Assembly (NCBI GenBank): GCA_003564505.1
Contig: PXFD01000094.1
Span: 1-5,400 of the forward strand
Origin: Syntrophomonadaceae bacterium
GTDB lineage: Bacteria > Bacillota_D > Dethiobacteria > DTU022
Length of the DNA: 5,400 nucleotides
Direction of reading: 5' to 3'
Shown here: positions 1 to 5,400 of the stretch, in pieces
How the letters are laid out: each line of letters opens with the position of its first letter
Numbering within the stretch: the stretch's first letter is position 1
The notes under the pieces: model-generated
Seen by the model: only the letters and a program-made list of their open reading frames with translations
Database searches by the model: none
What the model was told of the DNA's origin: nothing
Program-made: the position numbers and the translations under genes

Positions 1-1010
1 ATCCCAAGGGGCTGGTCGAGGAGGTCCATGATACCCGCAAGCGGGCCACCATTTTCGATGTATCACACATGGGGGAAGTGAGCGTTGAAGGTAAGGATGC
101 CGAAGCGTTTTTGCAGAAAATTCTGGTAAATGATATCTCTCGATTAAAAGATAATGCAATTATGTACAGTCCGGTCTGTTATCCCGATGGCGGGGTGGTC
201 GATGATATCTTGATCTACAGGATAAGTGGAGACAATTACTTACTGGTAGTAAACGCAGCAAATACCGACAAAGATTATGCCTGGTTTCAGGAAAACGTGT
301 TCGGTGATGTTAAGCTGCAGAACTTATCTCCCGAGTATGCCCAGATAGCCCTGCAGGGGCCGAACAGTGAGGCAATCCTGCAGCAGCTGACTGATACACC
401 GCTGGCTGAAATGAGAAATTATCATTTTCTACCTTCGGTTGATGTATCCGGGGTTGATTGTATTGTCTCCCGAACCGGTTATACCGGTGAAGATGGTTTT
501 GAGGTTTACTGCAAGAATGACGGAGCTTCAAAATTGTGGGATGCCGTCTGGGCAGCAGGACAGAAGCATGAACTGAATCCTGCCGGATTGGGCTCAAGGG
601 ATGTTTTACGCCTGGAAGCTTCAATGCCGTTGTACGGTCATGAATTAAGCAAGGAGTTAACACCTCTCCAGGCCCGCCTGGATCGTTTCGTGGCCCTGGA
701 TAAAGAGGTTGAATTTAATGGTCAGGCTGCCCTGAAAAAGCAGAAAGCAGAAGGTATGGATAGAATGCTTTATGGCCTGGAAATGCTGGAGCGCGGAGTG
801 CCGCGTGAAGGGTATCCGGTTAAATCAGGTGATCAGGAAATCGGCTGGGTTAGCAGCGGTTCTTTTTCCCCAACCCTGGATAAATTTATTGCCATGGCCT
901 TTCTGGATCCTGAAATTGCCGATCAGGCGGAAGAAGTTGAGTTAATGATTAGAACCCGTTCTTACCGGGCCAAAATCATAAAACTGCCATTTTACAGGAG
1001 GAAAAAGTGA
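1..1010 (+). CDS. gcvT: Aminomethyltransferase (glycine cleavage T-protein), 5'-partial
   Basis: GcvT takes the aminomethyl group from the lipoyl arm of GcvH, transfers the methylene to tetrahydrofolate and releases ammonia; it is cytosolic. The frame is open from base 3 and gives 335 visible residues. The ATG at 69 is not the start: it is the Met of the conserved DVSHMGE motif, and the upstream codons continue the family sequence. The family is usually about 365-375 residues, so roughly 30-40 N-terminal residues lie outside. Numbering visible residues from base 3: GGVVDDILIYR at 62-72, the NAANTDKD segment ending in the conserved Asp (residue 91), SRTGYTGEDGFE at 156-167, SRDVLRLEASMPLYGHEL near 198-214, and a C-terminal GWVSSGSFSPTL block. 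An oddity is LQARLDRFVAL where relatives usually have a sequence like LEAGLGWAV. The TGA stop overlaps the gcvH ATG by one base, suggesting coupling. The assignment is secure. Confidence 0.96.
   Translation, partial: PKGLVEEVHDTRKRATIFDVSHMGEVSVEGKDAEAFLQKILVNDISRLKDNAIMYSPVCYPDGGVVDDILIYRISGDNYLLVVNAANTDKDYAWFQENVFGDVKLQNLSPEYAQIALQGPNSEAILQQLTDTPLAEMRNYHFLPSVDVSGVDCIVSRTGYTGEDGFEVYCKNDGASKLWDAVWAAGQKHELNPAGLGSRDVLRLEASMPLYGHELSKELTPLQARLDRFVALDKEVEFNGQAALKKQKAEGMDRMLYGLEMLERGVPREGYPVKSGDQEIGWVSSGSFSPTLDKFIAMAFLDPEIADQAEEVELMIRTRSYRAKIIKLPFYRRKK
996..1001 (+). promoter_or_regulatory. Ribosome binding site of gcvH
   Basis: A perfect AGGAGG lies inside the last codons of gcvT. It is 8 bases from the ATG at 1010 and only 5 from an in-frame GTG at 1007. 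The spacing favours the ATG at 1010, which overlaps the gcvT stop as TGATG. Confidence 0.8.
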
Positions 1011-1408
1011 TGGGTTATAACATTATTGATGGTGTTAAGTACACCAAGAAACACGAGGGGGCACGTCAGGAAGGTAACGAAGCAGTAGTAGGTTTGAGTG
1101 ATTATGCACAGGATAAGCTTGGTGAAATTGTTTTTGTCGAGCTGCCGGATGTCGGCACAGAAGTTGAAGCCGGCAAAGGTTCTGCAGTGATCGAGTCAGT
1201 TAAGGCTGTTGCCGATCTTTATGCACCCGCCGACGGGACTATTACTGAAGTTAATGAAGATCTTTTAGACCAGCCTGAAGTAATCAACTCAGACCCTTAC
1301 GGTGAAGGCTGGGTTTACAAGATGGAGCTTAAAGATGAAAGCCAGATGGATGAACTGATGGATAAACCGACTTACGAAAAATTTGTCGTGGAGGAGGATG
1401 AAAAGTAA
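1010..1408 (+). CDS. gcvH: Glycine cleavage system H-protein (lipoyl carrier)
   Basis: GcvH is the small cytosolic carrier whose lipoyl-lysine arm shuttles the aminomethyl group between the P-, T- and L-proteins. The product has 132 residues from the ATG at 1010, close to the usual ~125-130. A GTG at 1007 would add one residue but is spaced less well from AGGAGG at 996-1001. The lipoylation site is clear: IESVKAVADLYAP, with Lys65 as the modified residue (codon 1202-1204). Other family blocks are KYTKKHE (10-16), VVGLSDYAQDKLGEIVFVELP (26-46) and NSDPYGEGW (94-102). Relatives usually read HEW near the N-terminus; here it is HEG with Gly17. The C-terminal tail is acidic (VEEDEK), and the same bases form the purine-rich site ahead of gcvPA. 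The gene sits 3 bases from gcvPA. It is the likely substrate of the radical SAM pair encoded downstream. Confidence 0.97.
   Translation: MGYNIIDGVKYTKKHEGARQEGNEAVVGLSDYAQDKLGEIVFVELPDVGTEVEAGKGSAVIESVKAVADLYAPADGTITEVNEDLLDQPEVINSDPYGEGWVYKMELKDESQMDELMDKPTYEKFVVEEDEK
1390..1397 (+). promoter_or_regulatory. Ribosome binding site of gcvPA (long spacing)
   Basis: GGAGGAGG in the last codons of gcvH is the only strong site near the gcvPA start at 1412. The gap of 14 bases is longer than the usual 5-9. No earlier start is possible, because the gcvH stop (1406-1408) is in the same reading frame. The start may therefore depend partly on ribosomes finishing gcvH. Confidence 0.6.
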
Positions 1409-1411
1409 CCT

Positions 1412-2761
1412 ATGGGCGGTAAACATTACCTTCCCCTCACCGATGAAGATCGGCGTGAAATGCTTGCTGAAATTGGGGTTGAGTCGATTGAAGATCTTTT
1501 CAGTGATATTCCCAAGGAAGTGCGCTTGCAGCGTGAGCTTGAACTGCCTTCAGCGATGTCTGAGTACGAGGTTTTCAAGCATCTAAACGAGCTTGCTTCA
1601 AAGAATAAGCATTTTAACAACTGCGTTTCCTTCATGGGTGCCGGGGTTTATGATCACTTTATACCGGCCGTGATTAAGCATATCACGGGAAGAAGCGAAT
1701 TTTACACATCTTATACTCCCTACCAGCCTGAAATTAGCCAGGGATTGCTGCAGGCTATTTTTGAATACCAGACTATGATCTGCCAGCTGACTGGGATGGA
1801 AGTTGCCAATGCCTCCATGTATGACGGTGGAACAGCTGTTGCGGAAGGAGCTGTTATGGGCTGCGGCGCAACCCGTCGCTCTAAAGTCCTGGTTTCCCGT
1901 TCAGTCAGTCCTTTATACAGGGCAGTTCTGGATAACTACTTTAACAGCCGTGGCCTTGATGTTGTAGAAATCCCGATCAAAGATGGTTATACCGATCGTT
2001 CAGAACTGGAAAAAAAGATGGGTGACGATATTGCCACTGTTATTCTTCAGCAGCCCAACTTTTTTGGTTTGGTTGAAGATATGGAAGGAATTGCCGACAT
2101 GGTTCACAGCCATAAAGCATTATTGCTTGTTTCAGCTGATCCGCTTTCTCTTCCCCTGCTCCAGGCTCCCTCTGAATATGGTGCTGATATAGTAGTCGGC
2201 GAAGGCCAGGGACTTGGTGTGCCGGCATCATTTGGCGGACCGCTGCTCGGTATCATGGCGGCAAAAAGTAAGCTTGTCCGGCAAATGCCCGGCCGTATTG
2301 CCGGTGAAACGGTGGATAATGAAGGCAACCGCGGTTATGTGCTAACCCTGCAGACCCGGGAGCAGCATATCAGGCGTGAAAAAGCACCTTCCAACATCTG
2401 CTCCAATCAAGCCCTGGTTGCCCTTGGTGCTGCTGTTTACATGGCATCTATGGGTCCGCAGGGTATGCGGGAAGTGGCCGAGCAGTGCCTGCAGAAAGCG
2501 GCTTATGCCCGCGAAAGTATTACAGCCCTGAAAGGCTATGATGATGTGTTTTCCGGCAGTTCATTTAAAGAGTTTGCCGTCACAGTGCCCGGGGAACCCG
2601 CAGAACTGAACAAGAAGCTGTTGGAAAAGAACATTTTAGGTGGAGTTGACCTTGCTCCATTTTATCCGGAGCTAAAAAACACGATGCTCTTTGCTGTAAC
2701 AGAAAAGCGGACTAAGGAAGAAATCGATGCCCTGGTCCGGGAATTGGAGGGATGGAAATGA
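1412..2761 (+). CDS. gcvPA: Glycine dehydrogenase (decarboxylating) subunit 1, P-protein alpha
   Basis: This is the N-terminal half of the split P-protein. It pairs with GcvPB to decarboxylate glycine and load aminomethyl onto lipoyl-GcvH. It has the fold of PLP enzymes but not the PLP lysine, which is in GcvPB. The product has 449 residues, normal for the subunit. Motifs in order: the opening [13 protein letters not shown] (6-18), where relatives have a very similar start; SDIPKEVRL (31-39); [11 protein letters not shown] (101-111) and [13 protein letters not shown] (117-129); ASMYDGGTA (134-142); [15 protein letters not shown] (263-277); MPGRIAGET (292-300); and [20 protein letters not shown] (311-330). 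The ATG at 1412 is the first possible start after the in-frame gcvH stop. The TGA stop overlaps the gcvPB start as ATGA. No frameshift or missing block is seen. Confidence 0.97.
   Translation: MGGKHYLPLTDEDRREMLAEIGVESIEDLFSDIPKEVRLQRELELPSAMSEYEVFKHLNELASKNKHFNNCVSFMGAGVYDHFIPAVIKHITGRSEFYTSYTPYQPEISQGLLQAIFEYQTMICQLTGMEVANASMYDGGTAVAEGAVMGCGATRRSKVLVSRSVSPLYRAVLDNYFNSRGLDVVEIPIKDGYTDRSELEKKMGDDIATVILQQPNFFGLVEDMEGIADMVHSHKALLLVSADPLSLPLLQAPSEYGADIVVGEGQGLGVPASFGGPLLGIMAAKSKLVRQMPGRIAGETVDNEGNRGYVLTLQTREQHIRREKAPSNICSNQALVALGAAVYMASMGPQGMREVAEQCLQKAAYARESITALKGYDDVFSGSSFKEFAVTVPGEPAELNKKLLEKNILGGVDLAPFYPELKNTMLFAVTEKRTKEEIDALVRELEGWK
2746..2750 (+). promoter_or_regulatory. Ribosome binding site of gcvPB
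   Basis: GGAGG lies 1 base from an ATG at 2752 and 7 bases from an in-frame ATG at 2758. The spacing selects 2758, which forms an ATGA overlap with the gcvPA stop and implies translational coupling of the two P-protein subunits. Confidence 0.75.
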
Positions 2762-4221
2762 GAAAATCAAAAGCCCTTTTATTCGAGATGAGTCGACCCG
2801 GGCGCCAGGGATATTCTCTGCCTTCCAATGATGTTCCTGAAAAATCCCTGGATGAATTGCTGCCGAAAAAGGTGCAGCGTACTAAAGCCCTTGAACTGCC
2901 TGAGCTGTCAGAAGTAGGAGTTGTTCGCCATTATACCGAATTGTCAACCCGTAACTTTGGGGTTGATACAGGGTTTTATCCCCTTGGCTCATGTACCATG
3001 AAGTATAACCCGAAGATTAATGAAGAAGCGGCAGCCCTGCCCGGATTTGCTTTCATGCATCCCTGTCAGCCCGAAGAAACAACTCAGGGTGCCCTTGAAT
3101 TGCTCCATAACTTTGAGCAGGGATTGAAAGAGTTAACGGCTATGGATCGCTTTACCATGCAGCCCTCCGCTGGAGCGCATGGTGAGTTGACCGGTTTGAT
3201 GTTGATCCAGGCTTACCACCGCAGCCGGGGGGACCATAAGCGTAATAAGGTTCTTATCCCCCTTTCGGCTCATGGAACCAATCCTGCTACGGTAAGCATG
3301 GCCGGTTATGATGTCGTCCAGATCCCCTGTGATGATCGCGGCCTGGTTGATTTAGATGCCCTGAAAGAAGCAGTGGATGAGACAACTGCTGCCCTGATGC
3401 TGACTAATCCCAGCACCCTGGGCCTCTTTGAGGAAGAGATTATCCCCATGGCCAAGGCTGTTCACGATGCCGGAGGACTTCTCTATTATGATGGAGCCAA
3501 CCTTAATGCTATCATGGGTTACACCCGTCCAGGAGACATGGGTTTTGACGTAGTTCACTTAAACATACATAAAACCCTTTCCACACCGCATGGTGGTGGA
3601 GGGCCTGGCAGCGGTCCGGTCGGTGTAAAAGAAAGACTTATACCTTTCCTGCCTGTGCCGCTGGTTAGTAAAGAAGGAGACCGATTCTACCTTGATTATG
3701 ATGTCCCGGAAACCATAGGGAAGATGCATTCCTTTTACGGTAATTTCGGCGTCGCGATTAAGGCTTACACTTATATGCGGATGATGGGTGCAGAGGGCTT
3801 GAAAGAGGCTTCTACCGATGCCGTAATTAATGCTAACTACCTGATGAGCCTGCTCAAGAAAACCTACTATGTACCCTATGATCGGATCTGCAAGCATGAG
3901 TTTATAGTTTCGGCCAAACCGGAGAAGAAGAAAGGTGCCGGTGCAGGTGATATAGCCAAGGCGCTGCTTGATCGCAACTTCCATCCGCCGACAGTTTACT
4001 TCCCGTTAATTGTAGATGAAGCTCTGATGATTGAACCGAATGATACAGAAGCTAAAGAAACCCTTGATGCTTTTGCTGCCACCATGGAGCAAATTGCCAG
4101 GGATATTGACGAGGATGCGGAAAAAGTTGCCCAAGGACCCTATAATACTGTTGTCGGACGTTTAGATGAAGTCAGGGCAGTGCGTAACCCGGTTTTAATC
4201 TGGGAGAAAGATAAAGAGTAA
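2758..4221 (+). CDS. gcvPB: Glycine dehydrogenase (decarboxylating) subunit 2, P-protein beta
   Basis: This is the PLP-carrying C-terminal half of the split P-protein and the catalytic partner of GcvPA. The product has 487 residues from the ATG at 2758, a normal length. The ATG at 2752 is rejected because it is one base from GGAGG. Motifs: [14 protein letters not shown] (73-86), [12 protein letters not shown] (135-146), [17 protein letters not shown] (169-185), then a TNPSTLG block, [12 protein letters not shown], and [16 protein letters not shown]. Lys272 in that last motif (codon 3571-3573) is the expected PLP Schiff-base lysine, and the glycine-rich run follows it as in the family. The C-terminal part has [20 protein letters not shown] and TETKETLD-like helices (here [11 protein letters not shown]), as expected. 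It is the last gene of the tight gcv block; the next gene starts 230 bases on. Confidence 0.97.
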   Translation: MRKSKALLFEMSRPGRQGYSLPSNDVPEKSLDELLPKKVQRTKALELPELSEVGVVRHYTELSTRNFGVDTGFYPLGSCTMKYNPKINEEAAALPGFAFMHPCQPEETTQGALELLHNFEQGLKELTAMDRFTMQPSAGAHGELTGLMLIQAYHRSRGDHKRNKVLIPLSAHGTNPATVSMAGYDVVQIPCDDRGLVDLDALKEAVDETTAALMLTNPSTLGLFEEEIIPMAKAVHDAGGLLYYDGANLNAIMGYTRPGDMGFDVVHLNIHKTLSTPHGGGGPGSGPVGVKERLIPFLPVPLVSKEGDRFYLDYDVPETIGKMHSFYGNFGVAIKAYTYMRMMGAEGLKEASTDAVINANYLMSLLKKTYYVPYDRICKHEFIVSAKPEKKKGAGAGDIAKALLDRNFHPPTVYFPLIVDEALMIEPNDTEAKETLDAFAATMEQIARDIDEDAEKVAQGPYNTVVGRLDEVRAVRNPVLIWEKDKE

Positions 4222-4248
4222 CTGTTAGGATTAAAGCAGTTATAATAT

Positions 4249-4297
4249 GGGGGCGGCAGGTAAGCAATAAATCTTTCCTGCTTCCCCTGATTTATTC
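4249..4297 (+). terminator. Candidate intrinsic terminator after gcvPB
   Basis: The sequence can fold into a 14-pair stem: GGGGG (4249-4253), one bulged C, GGCAGG (4255-4260), a T-T mismatch and AAG (4262-4264), closed by an 8-base loop. The partners are CTT (4273-4275), CCTGCT (4277-4282) and TCCCC (4283-4287), with two G-T pairs. It begins 28 bases after the gcvPB stop. The following 13 bases contain 8 T but are broken by other bases, so the U-tract is weak. Readthrough into the radical SAM gene, or a role as an RNA 3' end stabiliser, is possible. Confidence 0.45.
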
Positions 4298-4306
4298 TGT
4301 CAAAGC

Positions 4307-4341
4307 GGGATTCAGAGTGCGGGAATCAGGGTTCAGGAGTA
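4307..4341 (+). repeat. Degenerate heptanucleotide tandem repeat
   Basis: Five 7-base units follow each other: GGGATTC, AGAGTGC, GGGAATC, AGGGTTC and AGGAGTA. The rough consensus is RGGRTTC. The repeat is also visible as two 14-base copies (4305-4318 and 4319-4332) that match at 12 of 14 positions. It is non-coding and lies between the hairpin and the candidate promoter. Its function is unknown; it looks like a decayed short tandem array. Confidence 0.5.
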
Positions 4342-4369
4342 GAGCAAAAAATAACAAGTACATTTTAAG

Positions 4370-4398
4370 TTGCCATAAAAGCTGCAGGTAGAGATATT
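4370..4398 (+). promoter_or_regulatory. Candidate sigma-70/sigma-A type promoter for the radical SAM genes
   Basis: TTGCCA (4370-4375, 5 of 6 to TTGACA) is followed after exactly 17 bases by GATATT (4393-4398, 4 of 6 to TATAAT), in an AT-rich stretch. Transcription would start near 4405, leaving a leader of about 45 bases before the ATG at 4452. The placement after a possible terminator fits a second start, but the -10 match is modest and such matches occur by chance in AT-rich DNA. Confidence 0.4.
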
Positions 4399-4441
4399 TA
4401 AGTGTAAGATAATAGATAATGGTCCTTGAGTTAATTCTGAC

Positions 4442-4447
4442 GGAGGG
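4442..4447 (+). promoter_or_regulatory. Ribosome binding site that sets the radical SAM gene start
   Basis: GGAGGG precedes the ATG at 4452 by 4 bases (5 if GGAGG is taken as the core). An in-frame ATG 11 codons upstream (4419) has no purine-rich site before it, so 4452 is the better start. Confidence 0.65.
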
Positions 4448-4451
4448 CGTA

Positions 4452-5327
4452 ATGGATAAAAGCGGTCAAAATATTGATAAATTGCTGGAACAGGCCTGGG
4501 AAACAAGAAAACTCTTTTTCCCTGACCAGATTGAATTTTCTGCTCCAAACCGGACTTTGTCAGTTTCCGTAACCGGCAGCAGCTGTTCTTTAAGTTGTGC
4601 ACATTGTAATGGTACCTATCTACAAAAGATGGCAACACTGGAAACGGCACTTGCCAGCAAAAAAGGGCGGGAAAAAAGTTACCTGGTTTCCGGAGGATAT
4701 GACTCCCAGGGCAAAGTACCTCTCCTTGAGAAATGGGCGGAACTCGAAGAGCTGGCATATCGCGGACCTCTTAATCTGCACACCGGATTGGTTACAGAAG
4801 GAGAAGCCAGGCGCCTGGCACAGATAGCAACTGTTGTTTCTTTCGATTTTATGGGTGATAATGAAATAATTAACAGGGTTTATGGTTTATCGGCTACGGT
4901 TGAAGATTATCTTGTTTCATACCGACACCTGCAAAAGTATGTTAGTGTGATACCCCATATTTGTGTTGGTTTAAATGGCGGAGTCGTCGGGGGAGAATAT
5001 GAAACCCTAAAATATTTACAGCAAGAAGCTGTTGAAGCGATTAGCATGATTATTTTTCGACCGACTGAAGGCACCGTGTTTGAAGATTGCGAAGCACCAT
5101 CTGTGGATGAAGTAGCCGGGTTTATGGCTACAGCAAGGCTGATGTTTCCCCGGACACCGCTTTACCTTGGCTGTATGCGCCCGAGCGGACGTTACCGGGA
5201 AGCAGTTGATACTTATGCTATCATGGCAGGTTTTAACAAAATAGTCCTGCCCGCACCGGCTGCCCGCCTTAAAGCTGAAGAGCTGGGGCTGGAAGTATCA
5301 ATTTCCGAGGAGTGCTGTTCTTTATGA
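4452..5327 (+). CDS. Radical SAM protein, probable LipS2-type lipoyl synthase component
   Basis: The product has 291 residues from the ATG at 4452; a start at 4419 would add 11 but lacks a binding site. The radical SAM cluster motif is clear: Cys45-SLS-Cys49-AH-Cys52 (CX3CX2C), whose three cysteines bind a [4Fe-4S] cluster that cleaves S-adenosylmethionine. LVSGG (78-82) fits the glycine-rich SAM-contact strand of this superfamily. The rest resembles a biotin-synthase-like barrel: HTGLV (110-114), VVSFDFMGDNEI (128-139), PHICVGLNGG (168-177), IIFRPTEGT (200-208) and GCMRPSGRYRE (240-250). The protein ends in EECCSL, and Cys288-Cys289 could help bind a second cluster. It is not LipA, whose N-terminal extra cysteine motif is absent. 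Position behind gcvH/gcvP and a 4-base overlap with a second biotin-synthase-like gene point to the two-protein LipS1/LipS2 lipoyl synthase of archaea and some anaerobes. Radical SAM membership is near certain; the LipS role is inferred, and LipS2 rather than LipS1 is less sure. Confidence 0.75.
   Translation: MDKSGQNIDKLLEQAWETRKLFFPDQIEFSAPNRTLSVSVTGSSCSLSCAHCNGTYLQKMATLETALASKKGREKSYLVSGGYDSQGKVPLLEKWAELEELAYRGPLNLHTGLVTEGEARRLAQIATVVSFDFMGDNEIINRVYGLSATVEDYLVSYRHLQKYVSVIPHICVGLNGGVVGGEYETLKYLQQEAVEAISMIIFRPTEGTVFEDCEAPSVDEVAGFMATARLMFPRTPLYLGCMRPSGRYREAVDTYAIMAGFNKIVLPAPAARLKAEELGLEVSISEECCSL
5307..5312 (+). promoter_or_regulatory. Ribosome binding site of the last gene
   Basis: GAGGAG forms the Glu286-Glu287 codons of the radical SAM gene and lies 11 bases before the ATG at 5324, which overlaps that gene's stop as ATGA. 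It supports both the start and translational coupling of the pair. Confidence 0.55.
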
Positions 5328-5400
5328 TTCGCCTGTCAGCTGGAACTGCTGCCCTGCTGGGGCTATCCACCAACCGAATGGATGCTTACCCGACAACGGC
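5324..5400 (+). CDS. Start of a second radical SAM-like gene, probable LipS1-type, 3'-partial
   Basis: Only 25 complete codons are visible before the window ends. The peptide opens MIRLSAGTAALLGL and continues STNRMDAYPTT. From memory this resembles the N-terminus of biotin-synthase-related radical SAM proteins (LipS1 type), in which a SxGTAxxLGL stretch and a PTTAY segment come shortly before the CX3CX2C motif; that motif would lie beyond base 5400 and is not seen. The start is supported by GAGGAG at 5307-5312 and by the 4-base ATGA overlap with the preceding radical SAM gene, the usual arrangement for subunits or partners in one reaction. If correct, it and its neighbour would each insert one sulfur into octanoyl-GcvH. 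With so little sequence the function rests largely on context. Confidence 0.55.
   Translation, partial: MIRLSAGTAALLGLSTNRMDAYPTT

Noticed and set aside
69..71. ATG as the start of gcvT
   Set aside because: It is the Met within the conserved DVSHMGE motif, and the frame upstream to base 3 reads on as T-protein sequence, so the gene begins outside the window.
18..81. GAGGAGG at 18-24 followed by an ATG at 28, like a small gene start
   Set aside because: It lies inside gcvT in another frame and gives only 17 codons before a stop.
3559..3984. 141-codon open frame on the minus strand inside gcvPB
   Set aside because: It is antisense to the highly conserved PLP-lysine region of gcvPB and has no recognisable features.
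4219..4242. Small hairpin TAACTGTT / AGCAGTTA at the gcvPB stop codon
   Set aside because: An 8-pair weak stem with an 8-base loop and no T-run after it; the stem at 4249-4287 is a much better terminator candidate.
4241..4246. Perfect TATAAT just after gcvPB
   Set aside because: No sequence like TTGACA occurs 15-19 bases upstream and there is no extended TG motif. It also precedes the terminator-like hairpin.
4222..4451. Riboswitch in the intergenic gap (glycine or SAM class)
   Set aside because: I could not find the conserved core of either class, and a glycine riboswitch would be expected upstream of gcvT, outside this window.
4333..4758. 141-codon open frame on the minus strand across the gap and the radical SAM start
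   Set aside because: It runs antisense to the radical SAM cysteine motif and the peptide has no recognisable domain; it is a shadow frame.
1..5400. Insertion sequences, CRISPR arrays, tRNA or rRNA genes
   Set aside because: The gcv and radical SAM genes fill almost the whole window, and I saw no terminal inverted repeats, transposase motifs, spaced direct repeats or tRNA-like sequence.

Overview
The window lies inside a glycine cleavage operon, read entirely on the + strand. It contains the 3' part of gcvT, then complete gcvH, gcvPA and gcvPB. After a ~230-base gap come a complete radical SAM gene and the first 77 bases of another gene. The last two look like the two halves of the non-LipA, two-protein lipoyl synthase (LipS1/LipS2 type). 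The window would then encode both the lipoyl-dependent carrier (H-protein) and the enzymes that make its lipoyl group.

The organism is most likely an anaerobic, low-to-mid GC Firmicute of the Clostridia type or a relative. The reasons are strong AGGAGG-like ribosome binding sites, tightly packed or overlapping genes, a P-protein split into GcvPA and GcvPB, GC somewhat under 50% by eye, and a LipS-type pair as found in archaea and some anaerobic bacteria. This is inference; nothing here fixes genus or family.

Layout: 1-1010 gcvT (5' end outside the window); 1010-1408 gcvH; 1412-2761 gcvPA; 2758-4221 gcvPB; 4222-4451 intergenic; 4452-5327 radical SAM gene (probable LipS2); 5324-5400 start of the next gene (probable LipS1, cut by the window edge). 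The four gcv genes are joined by a 1-base overlap, a 3-base gap and a 4-base overlap, so they are probably co-transcribed and translationally coupled. The two radical SAM genes overlap by 4 bases. The gap between the blocks holds a terminator-like hairpin, a degenerate 7-base tandem repeat and a candidate promoter, so the second block may have its own transcription start.

How they work together: GcvPA/GcvPB decarboxylate glycine with PLP and load the aminomethyl group on the lipoyl arm of GcvH (Lys65). GcvT passes the methylene to tetrahydrofolate and releases ammonia. The dihydrolipoyl dehydrogenase that reoxidises the arm is not in the window. The radical SAM pair would insert the two sulfurs into octanoyl-GcvH. 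No octanoyl transferase or lipoate ligase is visible. The core genes are ordinary; the linkage to a non-canonical lipoyl synthase and the structured gap are the points of interest.
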